In this document: piece after piece, positions 26,477 through 33,719 of the stretch
Layout: every line of letters starts with the position of its first letter
Position numbering within the stretch: the first letter of the stretch is position 1
DNA from: Brumimicrobium sp035497735
GTDB lineage: Bacteria; Bacteroidota; Bacteroidia; Flavobacteriales_D; Crocinitomicaceae
Reading direction: 5' to 3'
Length of the DNA stretch: 64,000 bases
Assembly (NCBI GenBank): GCA_035497735.1
Contig: DATJCX010000021.1
Coordinates: 8,851 to 72,850 of the forward strand
Made by a program: the position numbers and the translations under genes
Notes under the pieces: generated by a model
The model's input: the letters and a program-made list of their open reading frames with translations, nothing else
Told to the model about the DNA's origin: nothing
Databases searched by the model: none

Positions 26477-26550
26477 GGCTCCGTAGCTCAACTGTATAGA
26501 GTACTGGATTTCGGCTCCAGCGGTTCTGGGTTAGAATCCCAGCGGGGTCA
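26477..26550 (+). tRNA. tRNA-Arg (anticodon TCG) with unusual U19-A56
   Basis: Cloverleaf by hand: acceptor GGCTCCG (26477-26483) with CGGGGTC (26543-26549), including two G-T pairs; D stem GCTC/GAGT; anticodon stem CTGGA/TCCAG with loop TTTCGGC, anticodon TCG reading CGA; variable loop CGGTT; T stem CTGGG/CCCAG with loop TTAGAAT; discriminator A at 26550; CCA not encoded. The D loop reads AACTGTATA, so position 19 is T instead of G, and the T loop has A at 56 instead of C. These two normally pair as G19-C56; here they could pair as U19-A56. All stems are intact, so the tRNA is probably functional. Confidence 0.93.
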
Positions 26551-26560
26551 CTCTGATAGA

Positions 26561-26592
26561 AGCATCGACGATTGAGTCGGTGCTTTTTTTTT
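26561..26592 (+). terminator. intrinsic terminator after tRNA-Arg
   Basis: Stem AGCATCGAC / GTCGGTGCT (9 bp, one T-G pair), 6-nt loop, then nine T. Confidence 0.9.
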
Positions 26593-26630
26593 GACTAAAA
26601 ATGAAAGCTTGCTTTTGATTTTTAGGAGAT

Positions 26631-26657
26631 AAAAAAAAGGACACTTTTCAGCGTCCC
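26631..26657 (-). terminator. intrinsic terminator of trxA
   Basis: On the minus strand GGACGC / GTGTCC (6 bp, one G-T pair) with a 6-nt loop (TGAAAA) followed by eight T, 21 bp after the trxA stop. Confidence 0.8.
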
Positions 26658-26678
26658 TTCCATCAATTTTATTTTTGA

Positions 26679-26996
26679 TTATAGAATAGCGTCTAATTTG
26701 CTTTTCAATTGATCTTTTGGAACTGCTCCAATTGACTTATCTACGATTTCTCCATCTTTAATAAAAAGAATTGTAGGAATATTTCTAATTCCGAATTTCA
26801 TTGAAACTCCTGGATTAGCATCAACATCAACCTTTCCAATGATTGCTTTTCCTTCGTATTCAGTATGCAACTCTTCGATATGAGGTCCAACTAATCTACA
26901 TGGTCCACACCATTCTGCCCAGAAGTCAACTACTACCGGTTTGTCTGCTTTCATTACTAATTCTTCAAAGTTTGCATCTGTAATTTCTACTGCCAT
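26679..26996 (-). CDS. trxA: thioredoxin
   Basis: The 105 residues match classical thioredoxin 1. The active site WCGPC lies at residues 29-33, in DFWAEWCGPCRLVGP; the cis-proline segment is RNIPTILFIKDGE, and the FKDGE-equivalent helix end is present. There is no signal peptide, so this is the cytoplasmic general disulfide reductant that receives electrons from thioredoxin reductase. It is a single-gene transcript with its own terminator. The N-terminus is short but normal. Nothing unusual. Confidence 0.96.
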   Translation of the reverse strand: MAVEITDANFEELVMKADKPVVVDFWAEWCGPCRLVGPHIEELHTEYEGKAIIGKVDVDANPGVSMKFGIRNIPTILFIKDGEIVDKSIGAVPKDQLKSKLDAIL

Positions 26997-27135
26997 AATT
27001 TTATGTTGTTATTGTATTAATATTTTCTTAATTGTTAAACACTGCATAAATATAAATGTTCATATTGGTATTATCAAACTATTTGCCAATGAAAATTTAT
27101 TGCCACAATGTCATCTATTTGACAATCTTACTGAT

Positions 27136-28935
27136 TTAATTGTCAATAAGGCCCATTTTTCGTAATAAAAAGCTGGCATTCATGTTTTTTGCAACTCCGT
27201 TGTGAATACAATAATCGAATGAAATTTCATCGCCTTTTATGTCTGTATCAAAATATCTGTTGACGATACTTGGGTATTCGTTCGCTAAATCTGTTAATGA
27301 TAAATCATGTGTGGCAATTATTCCTTTCACATTTAACTTGTTTAGTTTCTGTAAGAATTTTGAAGAACCCTCTTCCTTGTCTTTTGAGTTGGTTCCTTTT
27401 AAGATTTCATCTAAAATGATGAATACCTTTTCACCATTTTCTATAGCATCCATGATAAAGCGCAAACGCAATAACTCTGCATGGAAGTAAGAGGTTTCAT
27501 CCTTTAAATCATCACTCGTACGCATGCTAGAATAGAGTTGCATATCTGGGAATGTGAATTTTTCTGCCATTACATGGAAGCCTGCCTTAGCGAGCATTAA
27601 GTTGATTCCTATACTGCGAAGGAAAGTACTCTTTCCAGCCATGTTAGGTCCGGTAATAATGGCAAACTGTTCCTGTCCATTCAGGGAGAAACTATTCTTA
27701 ACGAGTTTGCTTAGCGGAATAATTGGATGTCCTAAATTAACCAAAGAGATTTCTAAATCATCTGCTGAGGTTAAGATAGGAGTAGAAGTGTGTTCTTGAA
27801 AATTTACCCTGAAATTTGCACCGCTAATCAACCCTTCAAAATCATAAACGATTTCTTCCCAACGTTCTGCTTGCAAGGCATACTTTTCTTGCCATGTCTT
27901 TATTTTTAGTAATAAACGGAAGTCCCAAGCGAAAAAGAAATTCAGGAAAACGGCTACAATTACATTGTCTCTGTACTCTGCTTCTTTCACCAATAAGGAA
28001 AGTTCTTTTAAACCTTGCTTTGCGTTGCTGTTTTCGGTGAATAATTCTTCATGGTAACGTTTTAGTAAGTTCGAACTAAAAGACTTCTCCTCAATTAAGA
28101 GTAATTGCTTACTCATAGCATTGGCTCTTTTTCCAATTTTAGAAAGTGAACTATGTAGAGAATTTGTTGTTTTTAAAGTTTGTCTTGTAGGAAGCATTAA
28201 AATTGCTGCAATAACAATAAACTGAATTCCGCTTACGATATCGAAGTACATTGCTGTTGTTAGAGAAATGGCTAGAATGGGAATTATAATTCTCGCAAAC
28301 TTAATCCATGACTTTGAACTAAAGTCCTCGTTTACCACTTGTACAATGCTAACATCTGTCTCTTCTTTTTCTAATGATTTACCGTGCGCCAAAAATCCTT
28401 GATACCATTCCTTGTGCGTAGTCAACTCATCGATTGCCTTTGCGCTTTCTATTGGGTCTTTAACGCCGTTTAATAAACGTTCTGCAAGCTTTCTCTCACC
28501 TTTTATGGTAACCGTTCTGTTGAACAGTTGAAAGAAGCTGCGATTCCCGAAAACATCCATGTCATAACTAAAAGGATGGTCAGGCTGAATATAAGCTGCG
28601 CCGTCTGGAAATGCTGAGAAGTCGTGCTGACTTGCTTTGATTTCATTTTCATTGAAGGCTATCAACTGTTTTAGATAATTCAAATGTTCTTTATTCTCTG
28701 CACTTTTTCGTACAAAGAATAGGAATAGAACGATGCTTGCTATAATCGACAAGGTAGAAAGGATGTTGTATGGAAAGCTAAAATAGAATAACAATGCTAT
28801 TCCAATAAAAGTGGAAAGTCTTATGAGTACCCAAAGTTTTGATTTTTGAGAATATTTTGTGTGTTCTTTTGCTAATTTCTCTAATTGTGAAATATAAAAT
28901 GTTGTAGGGAAGTTTTCTTTTTTTACGTTTTCCAT
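27136..28935 (-). CDS. membrane-anchored MutS-like ATPase (MutS domain V)
   Basis: This 599-residue protein has a C-terminal MutS ATPase domain: Walker A GPNMAGKSTFLRSIG near residue 429, FPDMQLYSSMRTSDDL, Walker B FIILDEILKGTNS, and ATHDLSLTDL. The N-terminal mismatch-recognition and connector domains of MutS are missing, and there is no C-terminal Smr nuclease, so it is neither MutS1 nor MutS2. Instead, two hydrophobic pairs (about residues 35-80 and 215-255) look like four membrane helices, and lever-like helices lie between. Such MutS-related proteins are common in Bacteroidota; the role is unknown, and mismatch repair is doubtful for a membrane protein. A TATTTTTG -7 element lies 20 nt upstream of the start. 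It is transcribed alone. Confidence 0.85.
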   Translation of the reverse strand: MENVKKENFPTTFYISQLEKLAKEHTKYSQKSKLWVLIRLSTFIGIALLFYFSFPYNILSTLSIIASIVLFLFFVRKSAENKEHLNYLKQLIAFNENEIKASQHDFSAFPDGAAYIQPDHPFSYDMDVFGNRSFFQLFNRTVTIKGERKLAERLLNGVKDPIESAKAIDELTTHKEWYQGFLAHGKSLEKEETDVSIVQVVNEDFSSKSWIKFARIIIPILAISLTTAMYFDIVSGIQFIVIAAILMLPTRQTLKTTNSLHSSLSKIGKRANAMSKQLLLIEEKSFSSNLLKRYHEELFTENSNAKQGLKELSLLVKEAEYRDNVIVAVFLNFFFAWDFRLLLKIKTWQEKYALQAERWEEIVYDFEGLISGANFRVNFQEHTSTPILTSADDLEISLVNLGHPIIPLSKLVKNSFSLNGQEQFAIITGPNMAGKSTFLRSIGINLMLAKAGFHVMAEKFTFPDMQLYSSMRTSDDLKDETSYFHAELLRLRFIMDAIENGEKVFIILDEILKGTNSKDKEEGSSKFLQKLNKLNVKGIIATHDLSLTDLANEYPSIVNRYFDTDIKGDEISFDYCIHNGVAKNMNASFLLRKMGLIDN

Positions 28936-29226
28936 TGTTTATGCTTTGCTATTTACAAAAATACCGATTAGAAGTAAATTGTAGCGAAAGATAGGAGTTT
29001 TATTGCTGGGAATTTTCTATTCTGTGGAATTGTTGCTGGGAAATGATAAAATGGAAGTGCAATTTTCTTAATTGCGAATTATTTTCATAATCTGTTTTTT
29101 GTCCCCTTATTCACGAAAATAAGTTCAAAAAATAGAATTTATTACTTAGGAATAATTGCAAACGTATTGAATATCAGTTTGCTTTGAAGGAAGTAGTGAT
29201 TCTCTTTAGTTTTATAGTAGCTAGAA
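28936..29226. other. intergenic region between rplS terminator and the MutS-like gene
   Basis: Apart from the -7 element of the MutS-like gene (28956-28963), I see no gene here. A 10-nt direct repeat (TTGCTGGGAA, twice near 29000-29045) is the only local structure. Short open frames lack coding character. Confidence 0.5.
28956..28963 (-). promoter_or_regulatory. putative -7 promoter element of the MutS-like gene
   Basis: Minus-strand TATTTTTG, 20 nt upstream of the ATG at 28935. Confidence 0.4.
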
Positions 29227-29257
29227 CAAAAAAAGGACTTCCCTTGTGAGGAAGTCC
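29227..29257 (-). terminator. intrinsic terminator of rplS
   Basis: Perfect 8-bp stem GGACTTCC / GGAAGTCC (29250-29257 with 29235-29242), 7-nt loop, followed by a T run on the minus strand, 26 bp after the rplS stop. Confidence 0.9.
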
Positions 29258-29283
29258 TTCGAGTATTTATAAGAAGGAGATTC

Positions 29284-29634
29284 TTAGAAAGATCTTTTCT
29301 CCTTAATTCTTGCTGCTTTACCAGTTCTTTGGCGGAAGTAGTAGATACGAGCTCTACGAACTGAACCACGCTTAGTAACTTTTACCTCATCGATAAATGG
29401 TGAATGTACTGGGAAGATACGCTCTACTCCAACACCTCCTGACATTTTACGAACAGTGAAAGTTTCAGTTGAACCTTCTCCTTTTCTTTGGATAACAACA
29501 CCAGCATAAATCTGAATACGCTCCTTGTCACCTTCTCTAATCTTATATGATACAGCAACAGTGTCTCCTGCTCCGAAAGCTGGCAATTCGTTAAACTGTG
29601 AAATTTCTTTTTGAACTTCTCTTATTAAATCCAT
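29284..29634 (-). CDS. rplS: 50S ribosomal protein L19
   Basis: The 116 residues match L19, a protein at the 30S-50S interface. Family signatures: FGAGDTVAVSYKIREGDKERIQIYAGVVI near the N-terminus, FTVRKMSGGVGVERIFPVHSPFID in the middle, and RGSVRRARIYYFRQRTGKAARIKEK at the C-terminus. The usual partners rpsP, rimM and trmD are not adjacent; rplS stands alone with its own terminator, as is common in Bacteroidota. Start at the ATG at 29634 gives MDLIREVQKEI, the expected N-terminus. Confidence 0.97.
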   Translation of the reverse strand: MDLIREVQKEISQFNELPAFGAGDTVAVSYKIREGDKERIQIYAGVVIQRKGEGSTETFTVRKMSGGVGVERIFPVHSPFIDEVKVTKRGSVRRARIYYFRQRTGKAARIKEKRSF

Positions 29635-29809
29635 TATTTCTTATTTTTATTCTTCTTCAATGTGCTATCCGAAAATTCATTCGGGGTGCAATATTACGGA
29701 TTATTTATGAATTAAACATCTTATGTTGATAATATTTTCATTTTTTTTCATCTATCCGATAAATGTTGTTGGTTTTAATTGAATTAGCTGAAAGTTGGAC
29801 ATAAACTTT

Positions 29810-30443
29810 CTATTCTAAATCCAAGTTAAACGTTTTTCTAAATACCTCTAAAATAGGATTCTTCTTTGCTAAAGCTTGGTAAATCTCCGAACTTGTAAAG
29901 GGTTTGGTGCTACCTCCTGAAGACTCTTCTCTTAAATTTAATTGAACACCATAATTCTTTAATTCTTTTCTTAAATATCCAACGATGTCCATTTCGTGTG
30001 CTTTAATAAACTCTAGTTGCACCTCATTGCTAAGGGTGTAATTTATCTTAAAGTTATCACCTATTGTTGGATCTCCAGCAACCATCGCATTGTATAATGT
30101 GTCTTGATTTTTTTCCTTAGCGATATAGGCGAATTTTCTCCAATTCGTTCTTAAATCGTCTATGGTAAATGGATTTCTATATGAATTGTTGGCGTCTACA
30201 TTTTCAACAACTTCTTCCTTCTTATTCGCTTGCTCTTTTAATTGATTGATGCCAACGAAATTAGTAACTAGTTTATTTGTAGGGGCAGTTAGTTTCTTAG
30301 CCTCTATGTTTAAAGCAATTGACTGAGCCATGTCTGTATTGTCCGACTTTTTGGCTGTACTTTCCTTGTTGGTATTGGTGTCTGGTGATGCTTGTCCTTT
30401 AAAAGGAATGATGTCAACTGGGTCAGTTAAGCGTTTTTTTTTT
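29810..30443 (-). CDS. dnaX: DnaX tau-type C-terminal region, in the -1 frame relative to the upstream dnaX frame
   Basis: This frame stays open from the run of ten A (30434-30443) to the stop at 29810. Read in the -1 frame after the run it begins RLTDPVDIIPFKGQASPDT, a low-complexity linker, and then gives MAQSIALNIEAKKLTAP and a folded domain (PFTIDDLRTNWRKFAYIAKEKNQDTLYNAM) typical of the C-terminus of Bacteroidota DnaX. The first ATG (30331) lies well inside the linker, so independent translation is unlikely. Joined to the upstream frame by one -1 slip, the product is 577 aa, a normal full DnaX length for the phylum. The tau C-terminus binds the replicative polymerase and helicase in species where this has been studied. 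Confidence 0.85.
30414..30430 (-). promoter_or_regulatory. hairpin just downstream of the dnaX slippery A run
   Basis: On the minus strand TTAACTG-ACC-CAGTTGA forms a 7-bp stem (one T-G pair) with a 3-nt loop. It begins 3 nt after the A run, and its 5' arm contains the zero-frame TAA. It could help frameshifting, but the spacing is shorter than the usual 5-9 nt, so this role is inference. Confidence 0.5.
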
Positions 30444-31542
30444 CAAACTCATTTTTAATAGAGCACAATTGCATCAGTGTTAACTCTACTAAAAGTCGTT
30501 GATTTTTTGCGGCTTTGTAATTGGTGTCAGCACTGCTAATAACGCCCAATGCGCGAATAATTTGCTGTGCATCTACTTTTACAGACTGATCTTTGTAACG
30601 CTGTTTAACGGAATCTCCAACTTCAAGTAAGTCGATTGTTTTTGAATCCTTACCAACTAATAGGTTTCGGTAATGTTCTGCCAAGCCGATTAAGAATTGG
30701 TGACCATCAAATCCTTTGTTGACGATTTCATTGTATAGTAGAAGTGTACTATTAATGTCTTCCGTTTGTGTGAAGTCAACTATTTTGAAATAATATTCAT
30801 AATCGATGACATTTAAGTTTTCTATTACAGATTGATAAGTTAAAACTTTACCTGCAAAACTTACGATTTGGTCAAATATAGAAAGTGCATCACGAAGTGC
30901 ACCGTCTGCCTTTTGAGCAATCAGGTGAAGTGCTTCACTTTCTGCGTCAATTCCTTCTTCAACAGAAATTCTTTTTAAATGATCGACTGTGTCAATGATT
31001 TGAATTCTATTAAAGTCGAAAATTTGACAACGTGATAGAATCGTAGGAATGATTTTATGTTTTTCTGTTGTCGCTAAGATGAAAATCGCATGCTTTGGTG
31101 GTTCTTCTAATGTTTTAAGAAAGGCGTTGAATGCAGCTGTCGATAACATGTGGACCTCATCAATGATATACACTTTGTAGTCTCCAAGTTGTGGTGCAAT
31201 TCTAACCTGGTTTATCAATTCACGAATATCATCAACACTGTTGTTTGAAGCAGCATCTAATTCGAAAATATTTAAAGATTGTCCAGAGTCGAAAGATTTA
31301 CACGATTCGCATTCTCCACAAGCTTCCACTTTCTCTGTGCGATTTGTACAGTTAATTGTTTTAGCCAATATACGTGCAGTGGTTGTTTTTCCAACACCAC
31401 GCGTCCCGCAGAACAAGAAGGCTTGTGCCAACTGTTCGTTTTTAATTGCATTCTTTAAAGTTGTTGCAATTTGATTTTGACCTACAATCGTGTCAAAAGT
31501 CTGGGGTCTATATTTTCTTGCTGAAACAACATAATCGCTCAT
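30427..31542 (-). CDS. dnaX: DNA polymerase III clamp-loader subunit, gamma-length product
   Basis: DnaX is the motor of the clamp loader that places the sliding clamp on DNA. The 371-aa frame contains the complete AAA+ module: Walker A GTRGVGKT (46-53), zinc Cys at 65, 75, 78 and 81 (CGECESC), Walker B IIDEVHML (126-133), sensor LATTEKHKI, and the SRC arginine finger (170-172), plus the collar domain to about residue 365. It stops immediately after an A10 run (EFEKKNA then TAA). The rest of a normal DnaX continues in the -1 frame. The short form therefore resembles E. coli gamma, which arises by programmed -1 frameshifting. A TACCTTTG -7 element ends 5 nt before the ATG. Confidence 0.95.
   Translation of the reverse strand: MSDYVVSARKYRPQTFDTIVGQNQIATTLKNAIKNEQLAQAFLFCGTRGVGKTTTARILAKTINCTNRTEKVEACGECESCKSFDSGQSLNIFELDAASNNSVDDIRELINQVRIAPQLGDYKVYIIDEVHMLSTAAFNAFLKTLEEPPKHAIFILATTEKHKIIPTILSRCQIFDFNRIQIIDTVDHLKRISVEEGIDAESEALHLIAQKADGALRDALSIFDQIVSFAGKVLTYQSVIENLNVIDYEYYFKIVDFTQTEDINSTLLLYNEIVNKGFDGHQFLIGLAEHYRNLLVGKDSKTIDLLEVGDSVKQRYKDQSVKVDAQQIIRALGVISSADTNYKAAKNQRLLVELTLMQLCSIKNEFEKKNA
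30434..30443 (-). promoter_or_regulatory. candidate slippery site in dnaX: ten consecutive A
   Basis: On the minus strand the codons are GAA AAA AAA AAC GCT TAA. A -1 shift anywhere in the run gives AAA CGC TTA ACT, which avoids the stop and continues into the tau C-terminus. Both ribosomal -1 slippage (A AAA AAA type) and RNA polymerase slippage could occur on ten A. A sequencing error in the homopolymer is the main alternative. Confidence 0.7.
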
Positions 31543-31547
31543 ACTTA

Positions 31548-31555
31548 CAAAGGTA
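31548..31555 (-). promoter_or_regulatory. putative -7 element 5 nt from the dnaX start codon
   Basis: Minus-strand TACCTTTG, then TAAGT, then ATG. This predicts a leader of at most a few nucleotides. Confidence 0.45.
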
Positions 31556-31676
31556 ATAGAATTTAAAATTTAAAGCTAAAAAGAATTAAGGAAAGTTATA
31601 AACATTCCAAGAAAGTAGGAGAAATCTTCCTTGTGTTAAGTTCGCTAAGGTAGGTCAGCTTTAAAACACTAAATAG

Positions 31677-31727
31677 AAAAAGCACCATTAATAGAACGAG
31701 GTATGAGAATTATCTATTAATGGTGCT
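31677..31727 (-). terminator. intrinsic terminator of the primary sigma factor gene
   Basis: Perfect 15-bp stem (31713-31727 with 31681-31695), loop of 17 nt, followed by TTTT on the minus strand, 24 bp after the stop. Confidence 0.85.
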
Positions 31728-31750
31728 CTTCTTATATATGATACCGTACT

Positions 31751-32620
31751 TTATCCTAAGTACGTTTTCAATAACTTGCTTCTTGAAGAATGTCTTAAGC
31801 GACGAACTGCTTTTTCTTTAATTTGTCTGACACGTTCACGCGTTAAGTCAAATCTTAATCCGATTTCGTCAAGGCTCATTTGTCTTTCTCCGTCTAAGCC
31901 GTAGAAATATTTTACAACATCAGCTTCTCTTCTAGTCAATGTACTTAGAGATCGGTTGATTTCATCTTGTAGTGATTCGTAAATCAATTCATCAGATGGA
32001 GCACCAAAACTATCATTGTCTAATAAATCATACATGTTAGAACTGGACTCGTCACCTTCAACTAAAGGTGCGTCCATTGATACGTGTCGATTTGTTGATT
32101 TTATTGCTTGATGAACATCTCCTATTGAAATCTCCAAGTATTCCGACATTTCTTCTGCCGTTGGCGGTCTTTCGTATTTTTGTTCTAATTCTGAATAGGC
32201 TCTATTAACTTTTCCAATCGCACCAATCTTGTTAAGTGGAAGTCTAACAACCCTTGAGTTTTCAGCTAATGCTTGTAGAATTGATTGACGAATCCACCAG
32301 ACTGCATAAGAAATGAATTTGAAACCTCTCGTTTCGTCAAATCTTTGAGCAGCTTTAATTAATCCAACATTTCCTTCCTCAATTAAATCGGGAAGAGATA
32401 GGCCTTGATTTTGATATTGCTTAGCAACTGAAACAACGAATCTTAGATTGGCTTTTGTAAGGCGCTCTAGGGCACGTCTGTCTCCAGCTTTGATACGCTG
32501 AGCTAATTCCACCTCTTCTTGGGCGGTAATCAAATCAACTCTCCCAATTTCGACAAGATACTTGTCTAAAGAAGCAGTCTCTCTGTTGGTTACTTGTTTG
32601 GAAATTTTTAATTGTCTCAT
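31751..32620 (-). CDS. rpoD: primary (group 1) RNA polymerase sigma factor, region 1.1 absent
   Basis: The 289 residues match the short housekeeping sigma factor of Bacteroidota. Region 1.2 (DLITAQEEVELAQRIKAGD), 2.1-2.4 (LIEEGNVGLIKAAQRFDETRGFKFISYAVWWIRQSI), 3 (PTAEEMSEYLEISIGDVHQ) and 4.2 (SLDEIGLRFDLTRERVRQIKEKAVRRLRHSSR) are all visible. Region 1.1 and the long non-conserved insert of proteobacterial RpoD are missing. In this phylum the factor reads -33 TTG/-7 TAnnTTTG promoters, which fits the many TAnnTTTG boxes in this window. It is a single-gene transcript with an AT-rich 270-bp upstream region. Confidence 0.95.
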   Translation of the reverse strand: MRQLKISKQVTNRETASLDKYLVEIGRVDLITAQEEVELAQRIKAGDRRALERLTKANLRFVVSVAKQYQNQGLSLPDLIEEGNVGLIKAAQRFDETRGFKFISYAVWWIRQSILQALAENSRVVRLPLNKIGAIGKVNRAYSELEQKYERPPTAEEMSEYLEISIGDVHQAIKSTNRHVSMDAPLVEGDESSSNMYDLLDNDSFGAPSDELIYESLQDEINRSLSTLTRREADVVKYFYGLDGERQMSLDEIGLRFDLTRERVRQIKEKAVRRLRHSSRSKLLKTYLG

Positions 32621-32866
32621 TTTTTTTAAGTATTTTAAGTAAAGTAAGTATGATTAGTATTGTATGGAACTTTTGCTTCCATCCCTAAATATAACGTAAT
32701 TTTCGGGTAAAAGGTTGCTATATTCAATTATATTTATTATGAAAAAATGTTAAAATTTAATATTCACTGATTTAACGAATGTTTCAAGCATGTTTTAAAG
32801 TGTTTTTACTTGCTTAGTTTCTAGGAATAAATTGTCAAATCAAAAAAATAGCTGTCTAAATTATTT

Positions 32867-32874
32867 TATCTTTG
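32867..32874 (+). promoter_or_regulatory. putative -7 promoter element of dapD
   Basis: TATCTTTG, 20 nt upstream of the dapD ATG. The rest of the 274-bp gap between the sigma factor and dapD is AT-rich with no other feature seen. Confidence 0.45.
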
Positions 32875-32894
32875 TTTAAAAAAAGTAGTTTATC

Positions 32895-33701
32895 ATGAAA
32901 GAATTAATCGAAAAAGCTTGGGAAGATCGTTCGTTATTAAATACACCAGAGGTAGTTAAAGCCATTGAAGATGTAATTGAAAGTTTAGATAAAGGAACTC
33001 TTAGAGTTGCTGAACCAGTTGGCGATTCTTGGCAAGTTAATGAGTGGGTGAAAAAGGCGGTTGTGATGTATTTCCCTATTCGTCAAATGGAAACTATCGA
33101 GGTAGGTCCTTTTGAGTTTCATGATAAAATGGCCTTAAAACGCAATTATAAAGAATTAGGTGTTCGTGTTGTTCCACATGCAGTAGCACGTTATGGTGCG
33201 TATATTAGCAGTGGAGTTATCATGATGCCTTCTTATATAAATATCGGGGCTTATGTTGATGCTGGAACAATGGTGGATACGTGGGCAACTGTTGGATCTT
33301 GTGCACAAATTGGTAAGAATGTTCACTTGAGTGGTGGGGTTGGAATCGGTGGTGTTTTGGAGCCACTTCAAGCTGCGCCAGTTATCATTGAAGACGGTGT
33401 TTTTGTTGGTTCACGTTGTATCGTTGTGGAAGGTGTACGTGTACGCAAGGAAGCTGTTCTAGGTGCAAACGTGGTATTGACAATGTCAACTAAAATTATC
33501 GATGTTACAGGACCAGAGCCAATTGAAATCCGTGGAGAAGTTCCGGAGCGAAGTGTTGTCATACCTGGTTCTTATACCAAGCAATTCCCAGCAGGAGAAT
33601 TCCAAGTGCCATGTGCATTAATTATAGGGAAGAGAAAAGCATCAACGGATTTAAAAACTTCGTTGAATGATGCACTTCGTGAACACAGTGTAGCTGTTTA
33701 A
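32895..33701 (+). CDS. dapD: 2,3,4,5-tetrahydropyridine-2,6-dicarboxylate N-succinyltransferase
   Basis: DapD succinylates tetrahydrodipicolinate in the succinylase branch of lysine and meso-diaminopimelate synthesis. The 268 residues match the usual 270-275. The N-terminus (KELIEKAWEDRSLLNTPEVVKAIEDVI) and the left-handed beta-helix hexapeptide region (NIGAYVDAGTMVDTWATVGSCAQIGKNVHLSGGVGIGGVLEP) are diagnostic, as is DGVFVGSRCIVVEGV. It is followed 18 nt later by meaB on the same strand, so the two are probably cotranscribed although unrelated in pathway. dapE and other dap genes are not in the window. Confidence 0.97.
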   Translation: MKELIEKAWEDRSLLNTPEVVKAIEDVIESLDKGTLRVAEPVGDSWQVNEWVKKAVVMYFPIRQMETIEVGPFEFHDKMALKRNYKELGVRVVPHAVARYGAYISSGVIMMPSYINIGAYVDAGTMVDTWATVGSCAQIGKNVHLSGGVGIGGVLEPLQAAPVIIEDGVFVGSRCIVVEGVRVRKEAVLGANVVLTMSTKIIDVTGPEPIEIRGEVPERSVVIPGSYTKQFPAGEFQVPCALIIGKRKASTDLKTSLNDALREHSVAV

Positions 33702-33719
33702 TCATCAAGTCCGTGAAAG

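Noticed and set aside
29000..29045. Short direct repeat TTGCTGGGAA as regulatory element
   Set aside because: Two copies only, no dyad symmetry and no gene start nearby.
29810..30331. Independent 173-aa gene starting at the ATG at 30331
   Set aside because: The frame is open upstream to the A run, the ATG lies in a low-complexity linker, and no promoter box is seen; it reads as the C-terminus of DnaX.
29810..31542. dnaX as a pseudogene broken by a frameshift
   Set aside because: dnaX is essential, both parts are well conserved, and the break is exactly at an A10 run as in known slippage cases. A homopolymer error remains possible and is stated in the finding.
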